Of a stretch of DNA of 64,000 bases, positions 53,669 through 62,373 are shown piece after piece (within the stretch, counting starts at the first letter, position 1; every line of letters begins with the position of its first letter). Below the pieces are notes generated by a model that searched no databases, was not told the DNA's origin, and saw nothing but the letters and a program-made list of their open reading frames with translations. The translations under genes and the position numbers were made by a program. Origin of the DNA: Nitrospira sp. MA-1 (GTDB taxonomy: Bacteria > Nitrospirota > Nitrospiria > Nitrospirales > UBA8639). The DNA is taken from assembly GCA_032139905.1 (NCBI GenBank), contig JAQJDB010000007.1:1488001-1552000 (forward strand). Direction: 5' to 3'.

Positions 53669-54337
53669 CTATATGGGCCATTTCTCTTCCCGCCAGGCCA
53701 TATCCCAAAACATCCATTCGTATTGTGAACTAATTAAAAAGGCTTCTTCCATTCTGGCTTTTTCTGCCCGGCCTGCTGTCTTGGCGCATCGATCGACGAC
53801 TTCGCGCATCCATCGGGTGACTTCCGCAAACTCGGGTGACCCATAGAGTTGTAACCAATCATAATACGGATGTGAGCGTTTGGGTGTTGTTTTCCCTAAA
53901 AGATGTTGTCCGACTTCACAATAGACCCATGCACAGGGTAGGGCCACCGTGGTGATTTCACCGAGTGTCCCGGTTTGAGCCACGCTTCTCATATGCCGAC
54001 AATAGGCATAATTCGTCGGGGAAAGGGGGGTGGATCGCATGTCCTTGGCGGAAAGAGCCCATTGCTTTCCATAGGATTCATGAAGGCCTCGTTCGACGGT
54101 AATGGTATCTTCAACCAATTTTGCAAAGCGGAGGGCTGTATCTCCATCCGTCGCTTTGGCCGATCCTAGAGCAAAGACTCTGGCCAATTCTTCTAAATAC
54201 CTGGCATCTTGTAGGATGTAATATTGAAACTTTTTTGCCGGTAACGTGCCTTTCCCCAATGCCACGACGAAAGGATGCCTTAACTGGGCAGTCCAAATAG
54301 GGGCGGCGCGATTTCGTAATTGTTCTGAAAACGTCAT
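53669..54337 (-). CDS. tenA: TenA-family thiaminase II / aminopyrimidine aminohydrolase
   Basis: A 222-residue all-helical TenA protein. Catalytic residues are in place: Asp44 (LQDARYL), Cys135 (LPCAWVYCEVG) and the C-terminal glutamate in SSQYEWMFWD. TenA hydrolyses aminopyrimidine products of thiamine breakdown for salvage. No other thiamine gene is adjacent and no TPP riboswitch was seen; thiI lies 17 kb away. The length is typical. Confidence 0.92.
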   Translation of the reverse strand: MTFSEQLRNRAAPIWTAQLRHPFVVALGKGTLPAKKFQYYILQDARYLEELARVFALGSAKATDGDTALRFAKLVEDTITVERGLHESYGKQWALSAKDMRSTPLSPTNYAYCRHMRSVAQTGTLGEITTVALPCAWVYCEVGQHLLGKTTPKRSHPYYDWLQLYGSPEFAEVTRWMREVVDRCAKTAGRAEKARMEEAFLISSQYEWMFWDMAWREEKWPI

Positions 54338-54374
54338 GAGAGTAAGTGGCGAATGTTTATGGACGTGCGTGGTG

Positions 54375-55034
54375 TCACGAGTTTGATAGTACGGATCGCG
54401 CTACTTGAAAGGCTCTCTCCATATCCGGCATATGGCCGAGATCGGGAGTGACCTGGAGATAGCGGATCACATTATTCGCATCGACAACCATGACGGCTCG
54501 AGCTAGGACATGGGGTCTCTCCAAGAGTAATCCATGCGAGATGCCAAACTCTCCACCTCGAAAATCTGACAGAAATTCAACATTGGCAATTCCTGCTTCT
54601 TTCGCAAATCGTTCTTGAGCGAAAGGCGTATCGACGCTAATGGTTATCAGTGACACCTGCTGATCAAGACCCTTGTTTTTTTCACTCAGGTAATGTGTTT
54701 GTTGTTCGCAAACTTTCGTGTCGAGGGAAGGCACGATACTGATGATGCGGACTTTCCCTTGAGATTCATGTATGTTCACGAGGGATAAGTCACCTTTTGC
54801 CAATGGGACCGCACGAAGAGTCTCCCCGATTTTCACTTCCATACCACTCAGCGGCAAGGGGGTACCTCGAAAAAGAATGGTCGACCCTTCTCCTGTCCTG
54901 GCGGTTTCTTTATCAATCGGAATGTTTTTATAGGAAAAATTCTGGTCTGATTGGCCATTCAGGGTGGAACATCCAGCTAATGAGGAAGCCGCTAGGATAA
55001 AAAGTAACGACATAATGGAGGAATTTTTTTGCAT
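54375..55034 (-). CDS. tpx: Tpx-type peroxiredoxin, lipoprotein, lacking the resolving cysteine
   Basis: About 219 residues from ATG 55034 (AAGGAG 8 nt upstream). Lipobox SLAGC with Cys22 makes it a lipoprotein. The rest is a thiol peroxidase: Cys109 in VPSLDTKVCE is the peroxidatic cysteine. The family's resolving cysteine (PFAQxRFC) is Ala144 here (PFAQERFAKEAG), so this is a one-Cys version needing another thiol for recycling. Membrane anchoring suggests periplasmic peroxide defence. It stands between tenA and the hydrolase gene, both on the same strand. Confidence 0.9.
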   Translation of the reverse strand: MQKNSSIMSLLFILAASSLAGCSTLNGQSDQNFSYKNIPIDKETARTGEGSTILFRGTPLPLSGMEVKIGETLRAVPLAKGDLSLVNIHESQGKVRIISIVPSLDTKVCEQQTHYLSEKNKGLDQQVSLITISVDTPFAQERFAKEAGIANVEFLSDFRGGEFGISHGLLLERPHVLARAVMVVDANNVIRYLQVTPDLGHMPDMERAFQVARSVLSNS

Positions 55035-55148
55035 GATGATGCTCCTTCTATCCAACTCGATGATCCGGGTTAAGCTATCGGTGTTATATAGAGAATACCA
55101 TTTTCTCAGATACGCGTGGGATAAATACCCGGTTGAGTGATGTGTCCT

Positions 55149-56102
55149 TTAGAAATCTCGTTCTAAAAATGAGAGGATAAATTGATTCACCATAGTAGGT
55201 GCTTCCCACTGGGCAAGATGCCCCGCTTCCGGGATGACATGCCATTCGACATGAGGTAATTGGTCTTTTACCCGTTCACCCACATCGAGCGGAAACACTC
55301 GGTCCTGATCTCCCCAGAGTAGCAGGACATGATGAGAAATCTGCTGAAACCTATTTCCATATTGTCCCTCCCATGTTTTGATATTGTCCATCAATGAATA
55401 AAGGGGGACAAGAAAATCGCCTCTTTGTCGATTGTGAAATGAACGGTCAATAATGGCAGGGGAGATGAGTGCGGCATTATAGATAATTTCTTTGAGAATA
55501 TATTCTGTGGTCCTTCTCCCGGCCATCCAGTTTCCTAATTTTGCGAGCCAAATGGGAGGGCGGTGGTGGAGAAAGCGTTGGTAATGTGGTGAAGCGATGC
55601 TGTTCTCAACGTGGGCGGGAAATCCCGAGATGAGCACAAGTCGATCCACTCGCTCCGGATAGTCAAGGGCCATGGCCATCGCCAACCCGGCTCCCATGGA
55701 ATTTCCGACTAACGTCGCTCGTGGAATATTGAGGGCATCCATGAATTGGCGAAAAAACTCCACGAGATATTTTGGCGTATACGCATCATCGGGTTTATCA
55801 GAGAGCCCAGAACCGAGCAAATCCAGGATGATGACCCGGTGAGTTTGGGCTAGAACCGAATATTGATGCTCCCATTGCCATATCGATCCGCCAAATCCGT
55901 GGATGAGGATAAGCGGCGGACCTTGCCCAACGTCAAGATAGGCAATGCGATGGGTGTTGACTCTGGTGGTCTGATAGGGCACACGTTGGATCAGGTCGAT
56001 TCCGGAAGGGAGCGTTTTGAGGGAAGAACAACCCAAAATCGTCAAGCATCCTAGCACGACCATGAAAAGGAGAAATAATCGAAAGTGAGAACAGCCCCGC
56101 AT
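55149..56102 (-). CDS. Alpha/beta hydrolase lipoprotein
   Basis: A 317-residue alpha/beta hydrolase with an N-terminal lipoprotein signal (TILGC, Cys25). Oxyanion region LILIHGFGGS, nucleophile elbow GNSMGAG (Ser135), acid in LLWGDQDRVFP and His in EAGHLAQWE form a full triad. The substrate cannot be assigned; family members include esterases, haloperoxidases and C-C hydrolases. It starts 2 bp after the pycB stop codon and so is probably cotranscribed with the carboxylase genes. Confidence 0.88.
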   Translation of the reverse strand: MRGCSHFRLFLLFMVVLGCLTILGCSSLKTLPSGIDLIQRVPYQTTRVNTHRIAYLDVGQGPPLILIHGFGGSIWQWEHQYSVLAQTHRVIILDLLGSGLSDKPDDAYTPKYLVEFFRQFMDALNIPRATLVGNSMGAGLAMAMALDYPERVDRLVLISGFPAHVENSIASPHYQRFLHHRPPIWLAKLGNWMAGRRTTEYILKEIIYNAALISPAIIDRSFHNRQRGDFLVPLYSLMDNIKTWEGQYGNRFQQISHHVLLLWGDQDRVFPLDVGERVKDQLPHVEWHVIPEAGHLAQWEAPTMVNQFILSFLERDF

Positions 56103-56104
56103 TA

Positions 56105-58045
56105 TTATTCCAGATGAATCAGCGTTTCATCAGGATTCACTTCATCTCCTTCTTTGACGTAGATGGTGATGACGGAACCGGCAATCGGCGATTGGACTCG
56201 ATTCTCCATTTTCATGGCTTCCACTACCAGCAGGGAATCACCCACGTTGACAGTGGAACCCTCTGTCACCAGGACTTTGACCACCCGGCCGGGCATGGGT
56301 GTGGTCACGTCTCCAGGTTGTGATGGCTTGGGACGTTTCTCCGTCTTTGATGCCTGGGATGGTGGAGGGTCAGGTGATCCGGCTAAGACTTCTTGAATCG
56401 GTTCAAGATACACTTCTTCAAGTTTGTCATTCACTTTAATGTAATAGGGTTTCACGCCGTCTACTGTCTGGCCGGATCCCGACACGCGAATATGATAGGC
56501 TTCGCCGTGAACGGTGACGTTGAATTCTACCGGAGCTAAATGTAGATCGTGAGCCACCGCCGGCCCACTCTCCGGGGAGGCGTGAAGGGGTTCGGGTTTG
56601 AGTTCCCCTCGCTCCCGTTCATCAAAAAATTGCAAGGCCACGGACGGGAGGAGCGCATAGGAGACAATGTCCTCTTCAGCCATTTCCCGTCCTACGAGTT
56701 CCTGCGTTGCATCTCCCAGCTCAGGATCAAGGTTGTCAGCGGGACGACCGGCTACAGGCACGTCGCCTTCCAATGCTTTTTGCCGAATCTTCGAGTTGAG
56801 GGTACCAGGTGGTTTCCCATACAAACCCTGAAAATAGTTTTTGGTTTCATTCGTAATCACTTTATAACGCTCGCCGGTCAAAATATTCAGCGTCGCCTGC
56901 GTTCCCACAATTTGGCTCGTGGGGGTGACCAAAGGGGGGTATCCCATATCTTTTCGCACGCGTGGAATTTCTTCCAGCACTTCTTTGATTTTTCCCAGCG
57001 CATTTTGTTCGGCCAGTTGGGCTGCTAAATTCGAAAGCATTCCCCCGGGCACTTGGGAGAGGAGAATGTCCGTATCCACACCGGTGAAATCGCTTTCAAA
57101 CTGCCGATAGCGTTTACGGGCTTTGCGTAATTTATCTGCAGCCGGGGCGATTTGTTCAAGATTTAATTTCGTGTCATAGGGAGTGTTGCGAAGGGCGGCA
57201 ATAAATGATTCGGTCGGGGGGTGAGAGGTGCCGCCGGAGAGGGGGGATAATGCGGTATCCAATATATCCAACCCGCCCATAATGGCCATGAGGGAAGACA
57301 TGGAAGCCATCCCAGAGGTGTAATGGGTATGCAGGTGAATCGGAACCCGAACGGTTGCCTTTAAGCGGGAGATCAGTTCATAGGCTTCAAAGGGAGGAAG
57401 AAGTCCAGCCATATCCTTGATACAAATGGTGTCTGCCCCGAGGTCTTCGAGTTGTTTAGCTTGTTCCACAAAGTGATTCAGACTGTGGACCGGACTGACC
57501 GTATAACAAATAGTCGCTTCAATATGCTTGCCGCAGGCCTTCACAACTTCCATGGCCGGTTTGATGTTTCTGATGTCATTCAGGGCATCAAAGATTCTAA
57601 AGACATCAATACCATTTTGCGCCGATAATTCGATGAATTTTTCAAGGACATCGTCAGCATAATGTCGATACCCTACAAGGTTTTGCCCACGCAAGAGCAT
57701 TTGAAGACGAGTTTTCGGCATGGCTTCACGAAAGGCTCGAAGGCGCTCCCAAGGATCCTCTTTAAGGAACCGGAGACACGAATCGAAGGTTGCGCCGCCC
57801 CACACTTCTAGTGACCAAAATCCGACTTCGTCTAATTCTGAAGCCACGGATAAGAGATCCTCTGTGCGCATACGCGTCGCTAAAAGGGACTGGTGTCCGT
57901 CTCGTAGAGCCACATCTGTTAAAAAGACCTGCCGCTTCGGAGACGCTTCGATATCCAGGGCCGGAGCGGCATCCAATTTCATCCGGGTAGGGACCGGACG
58001 ACTGGGCTTCTTGCTTTTATGGGTGTGTGATGTTTTTCGTGACAT
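56105..58045 (-). CDS. pycB: Pyruvate carboxylase subunit B (carboxyltransferase with biotin carrier)
   Basis: About 646 residues from ATG 58045 (AAAGG 8 nt upstream; the frame opens at 58060). The carboxyltransferase TIM barrel has ALRDGHQSLLATRMR, RIFDALNDIRN, the carboxylatable lysine in CIKDMAGL and metal histidines in HLHTHYTSG. A conserved-domain linker follows, and the C-terminal biotinyl domain carries VEAMKMEN with the biotin lysine. With PycA it makes oxaloacetate from pyruvate and bicarbonate; oxaloacetate decarboxylase alpha is the alternative, but the adjacent biotin carboxylase and absence of membrane subunits favour carboxylase. This is an anaplerotic step needed by reverse-TCA autotrophs. 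Confidence 0.93.
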   Translation of the reverse strand: MSRKTSHTHKSKKPSRPVPTRMKLDAAPALDIEASPKRQVFLTDVALRDGHQSLLATRMRTEDLLSVASELDEVGFWSLEVWGGATFDSCLRFLKEDPWERLRAFREAMPKTRLQMLLRGQNLVGYRHYADDVLEKFIELSAQNGIDVFRIFDALNDIRNIKPAMEVVKACGKHIEATICYTVSPVHSLNHFVEQAKQLEDLGADTICIKDMAGLLPPFEAYELISRLKATVRVPIHLHTHYTSGMASMSSLMAIMGGLDILDTALSPLSGGTSHPPTESFIAALRNTPYDTKLNLEQIAPAADKLRKARKRYRQFESDFTGVDTDILLSQVPGGMLSNLAAQLAEQNALGKIKEVLEEIPRVRKDMGYPPLVTPTSQIVGTQATLNILTGERYKVITNETKNYFQGLYGKPPGTLNSKIRQKALEGDVPVAGRPADNLDPELGDATQELVGREMAEEDIVSYALLPSVALQFFDERERGELKPEPLHASPESGPAVAHDLHLAPVEFNVTVHGEAYHIRVSGSGQTVDGVKPYYIKVNDKLEEVYLEPIQEVLAGSPDPPPSQASKTEKRPKPSQPGDVTTPMPGRVVKVLVTEGSTVNVGDSLLVVEAMKMENRVQSPIAGSVITIYVKEGDEVNPDETLIHLE

Positions 58046-58094
58046 AAGGAGACCTTTCACATGGGCAATGGATCATAACGTTTCATAAAGGGTG

Positions 58095-59513
58095 TTATAA
58101 TCCTTCAAATGCGGCGATAGCTGCGGATAGGGCAATGACGAGATCTTCCGGTTCTTCCGCCTCTTCATATTCAAACAGTTCGGGATGGCGTTCAAGATAG
58201 GAGGTATCAAATCGCCCGGCCCGGAAATCCGGTTCTTCCATGAGTTTTGCCATAAATGGAATGGTAGTTTTGACACCTCGCAGGACAAATTCCTCAAGGG
58301 AGCGATGAGTTCGGCGAACAGTTTCGTCCCAGGTCCGACCATGAACGGTCAACTTGGCGAGAAGGGCATCATAATACGGAGGGACGGTATAATCCTTGTA
58401 CACCGCTCCGTCAATCCGAACTCCAACACCACCCGGGGACAAATAGGCGGTAATTTTTCCCGATGATGGGCGAAATCCATTTTGGGGATCTTCAGCATTT
58501 ACCCGACATTGAATGGCATAGCCCTGGAGATTGACCTCATGCTGCCCGAAGACCAGAGGACGCCCTGCCGCAATCCATAGTTGGGATTGCACAATATCAA
58601 CGGTAGTAATCTGTTCCGTGACAGTATGTTCCACTTGGATACGAGGGTTCATTTCCATGAAGTAGTAACGTCCATCGGGATCTAACAAAAACTCCACGGT
58701 GCCGGCATTATAGAACTGGGCGGCGCGAGCGATGGCGATGGCGGCTTCTCCCATTTCTGCTCTTAGACGAGGGGTTAATACAAGTGACGGGGCAATTTCT
58801 ATCAATTTTTGATGGCGCCGTTGGATAGAACAATCACGTTCTCCCAAATGAATCACATAGCCGTTTTTGTCTGCCAGCAATTGAAATTCAATATGGTGTG
58901 GACGTTCCACATATTTTTCAAGAAATAAATCACCATTGCCAAAAGCGGCGAGGGCTTCTCGAGCCCCAGCTTCCATTGCCTCTTGTAATTCATCGTCTGA
59001 TCGCACGACGCGAAGGCCTCGCCCTCCACCCCCGGCGCTGGCTTTGACCATGACCGGGTATCCCGCCTTATGGGAAAATGTCAGTGCCTCTTCCAACGTG
59101 CCAACACTGCCGTCAGTCCCGGGAACAACAGGAACACCGATTTTAATGGCCAGTGCTCGAGCCTGGACCTTATCGCCGAGTAGTTCAAGTGAGTGCGGAG
59201 ATGGGCCAATAAAGAGAATGCCTGCCTCTTCACAAAGCCTGGCAAAATCAGCGTTTTCAGCCAAAAATCCATACCCTGGATGAATGGCATCGGCTCGAAT
59301 ACGCTTCGCTAATCCTACAATCTGTCGAGCATCAAGATAGCCTTGCACAGGACCCGGACCGACTAAATATGCTTCATTCGCTTTTTTGACGTAAATGGCG
59401 GTGGCGTCACTTTCCGAATAAATCGCCGCCGTGGCAATGCCGAATTCTCGACATGCCCTGATGACGCGCATCGCAATTTCTCCCCGATTGGCAACCAAAA
59501 CTTTTTTTAACAT
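58095..59513 (-). CDS. pycA: Pyruvate carboxylase subunit A (biotin carboxylase)
   Basis: A 472-residue biotin carboxylase: N-terminal VLVANRGEIAMRVIRACREFGI, ATP-grasp glycine loop KASAGGGGRGLRVV, the EKYVERPHHIEFQLLAD segment and catalytic EMNPRIQVEHTVTE. It carboxylates the biotin of PycB using ATP and bicarbonate. The 3' end lies 49 bp before the pycB start. An acetyl-CoA carboxylase AccC role is possible by sequence, but the operon partner decides for pyruvate carboxylase. Confidence 0.93.
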   Translation of the reverse strand: MLKKVLVANRGEIAMRVIRACREFGIATAAIYSESDATAIYVKKANEAYLVGPGPVQGYLDARQIVGLAKRIRADAIHPGYGFLAENADFARLCEEAGILFIGPSPHSLELLGDKVQARALAIKIGVPVVPGTDGSVGTLEEALTFSHKAGYPVMVKASAGGGGRGLRVVRSDDELQEAMEAGAREALAAFGNGDLFLEKYVERPHHIEFQLLADKNGYVIHLGERDCSIQRRHQKLIEIAPSLVLTPRLRAEMGEAAIAIARAAQFYNAGTVEFLLDPDGRYYFMEMNPRIQVEHTVTEQITTVDIVQSQLWIAAGRPLVFGQHEVNLQGYAIQCRVNAEDPQNGFRPSSGKITAYLSPGGVGVRIDGAVYKDYTVPPYYDALLAKLTVHGRTWDETVRRTHRSLEEFVLRGVKTTIPFMAKLMEEPDFRAGRFDTSYLERHPELFEYEEAEEPEDLVIALSAAIAAFEGL

Positions 59514-59630
59514 ACGATTCTAGTGTTCGTGTCTCAACTTTAGGAATGCATGACCGTGCCGATCGTGTTCTGAATTTTTCGAGGCCAGATGGTATCAGAA
59601 GATAAGCTAACGAATCAGGGATTCCGCGAA

Positions 59631-60527
59631 TTATTGGTCCTTCAGAAGTGGATAATATTTCCCTTTTCGCATTAGGTTTTGGCCTTCTGGGGAAAGGGCA
59701 AACTGTTCAAAGGCCAGAACCTGCTGTGAGGGACTGGATTGAGTGATGAGCATCACCGGTCGTTGGAGTGGATAACGATTGTCCAATATGGTTTGCACTT
59801 CAGGCTCCACCCGATTGATAAACAGAAGATTTATCGCGATCCCATCTTCTTTGGCCCGGAGGGCTGGGGTCATGGATACAAAGGTAATGGCCTCTAAATT
59901 TCCGCTCACTGCTTTAATGGCTTCATTCTCGGTTCCCGCCCTATGAGCGGAACGCGGAATCCCATCTGGAATATGTAATGTTTTTTCGAAACCTTGTCGA
60001 ATATTTTCATTAGGGGTGCGATTGATCAGCACAATTTTGGTTTGAGGGGCTTCCTCATGGACCTGAGACCAATAACGAATTTTTCCGGAAAAGACATCCG
60101 CAACTTGCTGGATAGTCATTTCTTTTACCGGGTTTGAAAAATTGGTTAAGACGGCAATGCCGTCTCTGGCAATGACCGTGGATCGGAGCGAAGGGACCTC
60201 CTCGCCCGTGATCCCAATATCAGCTTCATTAAGTTCGATGGTTCTGATTGGTTTGGCATTAGGATGCCAGAAAATATCAACGGAGACAGAAGGATGGCGG
60301 GACTCAAATCCCGCAGCCAGAATTTCCAGAAGATATCGCTCAGGTCCATTGCCAACAATGAGAATCGTTCCGGAAATCGTCCCTGAATCCGTAATCGGAG
60401 GTTCCGATTTAGTAGATTCCTTGGAATGAACCGGGCCTAAGGGAAATATCAGTCCACAGAGAAAAACGATTCCGATCAGAAAAGTTATCTTGACAGCATT
60501 ATATTTACAAATCCTGATGGCCGCCAT
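59631..60527 (-). CDS. PstS-like phosphate-binding protein
   Basis: About 298 residues from ATG 60527; the frame opens at 60617 with further ATGs. A signal segment (FLIGIVFLCGLIFPLGPVHS) precedes a PBP-like-2 domain: GTILIVGNGPERYLLEIL, DIGITGEEVPSLRST, NPVKEMTIQQVADVFSGKI and NRTPNENIRQGFEKTL. The phosphate-loop serine pattern of true PstS is altered (GNGPERY), so the ligand may differ. No pst transporter genes are adjacent. Such stand-alone PstS-like proteins often serve in signalling or surface roles. Confidence 0.75.
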   Translation of the reverse strand: MAAIRICKYNAVKITFLIGIVFLCGLIFPLGPVHSKESTKSEPPITDSGTISGTILIVGNGPERYLLEILAAGFESRHPSVSVDIFWHPNAKPIRTIELNEADIGITGEEVPSLRSTVIARDGIAVLTNFSNPVKEMTIQQVADVFSGKIRYWSQVHEEAPQTKIVLINRTPNENIRQGFEKTLHIPDGIPRSAHRAGTENEAIKAVSGNLEAITFVSMTPALRAKEDGIAINLLFINRVEPEVQTILDNRYPLQRPVMLITQSSPSQQVLAFEQFALSPEGQNLMRKGKYYPLLKDQ

Positions 60528-60714
60528 AATTTTTATCATCCCTACCAAAAACAACGGCCACGCCAGTGGTCGAAAAACCAGGTTACGATATGACCAAGAA
60601 TAAAAAAACGGGCACATCTTTCCGGTTTATAGAAATAAATGTCAAGGGGCGGGAATTGTGGAGGATAGAATACCTTGAGCGGTCAGCTTTATACATGTCC
60701 GCCCAAGCCTCATC

Positions 60715-61008
60715 CTATTCTCCTGCTGGGGGGTTAAAATTTGACTCGGTCGGCTCTGCGCGTTGGCCCATAATAGGAGGGAGTTTGGAAAACTTATCCA
60801 TTCGTTCATTCAACATGTTATAGGCTTTGCCTTCTGCAAATCCTGGTTTATGTGTTCCCACAATTTTCGACGCAAACGAGGACATGATGCGTCGGCTTTT
60901 GGTGGTGTTGCATTTAGGGCAAAGAGTTTCTTCTGGTTTCACGCTAAGCGCTTGCATGGCCTCATAACGATGATCGCAACCTTCGCAGACATATTCATAC
61001 AATGGCAT
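60715..61008 (-). CDS. FmdB-family zinc ribbon protein
   Basis: A 97-residue protein from ATG 61008, supported by AAAGGAG upstream; the longer frame to 61098 lacks one. The N-terminal motif MPLYEYVCEGCDHRYE, then CPKCNTTKSRRIMSSFASKI, is the classic FmdB/CxxC_CxxC_SSSS zinc ribbon. Function is unknown; family members are linked to regulation of amidase or formamidase genes and to translation. It stands alone. Confidence 0.88.
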   Translation of the reverse strand: MPLYEYVCEGCDHRYEAMQALSVKPEETLCPKCNTTKSRRIMSSFASKIVGTHKPGFAEGKAYNMLNERMDKFSKLPPIMGQRAEPTESNFNPPAGE

Positions 61009-61210
61009 ACCGGACTCCTTTGAAATTATACGATGAACATGATTAATATCGAGTCTGTCAGGACCCCAGTATATCGAAGAATGCCTAGGCGTGGCCAATG
61101 GATAAACGTAGTGACTATGGAAATGTCCAAAAAAATATTGACGGCAAGTTTATGATTTCACTATAATTTTTCGTTGGTCTTTTTACAGTCAAATTTTGGA
61201 GGAATGAGTC

Positions 61211-61390
61211 ATGTCGGTGTTAATTAGGAAATTTAAATTGCCCACTGGAATGGTCAAGGAGGAACGTATTGACGATCCGGATCGCATTGAGCGGTATATG
61301 CAGTTTTTTGATAAGGAACAGCAAGCCAAGCTTGATGCGGGGCAAAAAGTTTTTTTAGATAAAGATGAATGGCAATTTGTCGATAACTGA
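61211..61390 (+). CDS. Small conserved-looking protein, 59 residues
   Basis: ATG 61211 is preceded by TTGGAGGAATGAG, a strong ribosome-binding site. The product is 59 residues, charged and soluble: MSVLIRKFKLPTG, VKEERIDDPDRIERYMQ, DKDEWQFVDN. No cysteines and no membrane helix. I do not recognise it. The codon pattern and ribosome-binding site make it likely to be real. Confidence 0.6.
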   Translation: MSVLIRKFKLPTGMVKEERIDDPDRIERYMQFFDKEQQAKLDAGQKVFLDKDEWQFVDN

Positions 61391-61509
61391 ATTCCTGCAG
61401 GTCAGGCTCCCTCTTCGTTAATATTCCTGACAGGTTGTTTTCACGTAAATCTTTGATCGTGCCTGTGGGGCAGGCTCGGCGTACCATCCAGTGAAGGAGC
61501 ATCACGACT

Positions 61510-61713
61510 ATGGGGTATTGGATCCATCTGAAACGATCACTTGATGAAGCAATGATCCATCGGGATCGTTGTCCGGAGGTGCCTTCAGGCCCGCATCGGG
61601 CGGACTTTTGGGAAGGCGGATGGACCGAATATCCAGATAAGGATACGGCTCTGGAAAATTTGGAAAATACGGATGCCACCCTCCAACTCAAATGTCCTTT
61701 ATGTAAACCGTAG
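61510..61713 (+). CDS. Small hypothetical protein with CPLC tail
   Basis: A 67-residue protein; GAAGGAGC precedes ATG 61510. It reads MGYWIHLKRSLDEAMIHRD at the start, has a central EGGWTEYPDKDTALEN segment and ends KCPLCKP. With the earlier RCPEV cysteine this gives three cysteines, possibly a small metal site. The family is unknown. A 145-codon frame on the opposite strand (61254-61691) is judged a shadow. Confidence 0.55.
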   Translation: MGYWIHLKRSLDEAMIHRDRCPEVPSGPHRADFWEGGWTEYPDKDTALENLENTDATLQLKCPLCKP

Positions 61714-61790
61714 CTCGTGGGTTCTGATTTTGTGACTTTCAGTACAACCAGTCCGTGAGAGGGATTTTTCTTTTTTAAATAGTATTTGTT

Positions 61791-62225
61791 ATGGCGGAAA
61801 CATTTGCTAGCGCCCGGTGGGTGAAGGAAGGTTTTTTAGACAATCGGATTGTCGGATCGGTCGTTGGGCAAATCACCTTAGCTGGACTGGAAACCGTGGA
61901 TGTGTATTTGGTTGGAGATTTTGTTGGAGAGATTGCCGGAAAAATCGTGGGTTTTCAAAACCCACGATTTTTAGATGATCCTCAAGCCGGAGGATCGCTT
62001 TATGATTTTTCCATCCCTCAACTAGGCAAAGTCAGTCTCATGTCGTTTGATCCGCACCCTCTTCTTGACCCCCACCCTTACTTTGAATGGTTTTCGACTG
62101 ATCAACAACATTATCGCATTGAACTGCAACCGGATGAGGCGTGGGTCATGTCTGGTGATCAACGAGATGTTGTGGAGGGTCAGGCCCAGAGAATTCGCCA
62201 AGAGCTGGCACCTCTTTTACCATGA
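61791..62225 (+). CDS. Hypothetical protein with a perfect palindrome in its gene
   Basis: A 144-residue soluble protein of unknown family: KEGFLDNRIVGSVVGQI, VDVYLVGDFVGEIAGKIVG, DPHPYFEWFSTDQQHYRIEL. The strand-rich pattern suggests a small beta domain. No clear ribosome-binding site precedes ATG 61791. A 33-bp perfect palindrome at 61940-61972 lies in the frame and encodes KIVGFQNPRFL. The stop codon precedes hemE by about 150 bp on the same strand. Confidence 0.6.
   Translation: MAETFASARWVKEGFLDNRIVGSVVGQITLAGLETVDVYLVGDFVGEIAGKIVGFQNPRFLDDPQAGGSLYDFSIPQLGKVSLMSFDPHPLLDPHPYFEWFSTDQQHYRIELQPDEAWVMSGDQRDVVEGQAQRIRQELAPLLP
61940..61972. repeat. Perfect 33-bp palindrome inside a coding region
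   Basis: Arms AAAAATCGTGGGTTTT (61940-61955) and its exact reverse complement (61957-61972) flank a single C. On either strand it resembles a terminator: a stable hairpin followed by thymines. It lies mid-gene, in frame, without breaking the protein. Confidence 0.9.
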
Positions 62226-62373
62226 ACGGAAATGGATTGGTGGTATCCCGTCGTATTTAACAGGTAAGAGAGGGAGATCATTTTTGATTAGAAAGACAAT
62301 CTGCCGAACATAATAATAACCAGCATCACTTTGTGAACGTTATTGATTGACTCGCTTTTTCTCCATTCGTAGA

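Noticed and set aside
61254-61691. 145-codon frame on the minus strand
   Set aside because: It is antisense to two small plus-strand genes that have good ribosome-binding sites; its product is Ser/Arg-rich and shadow-like.
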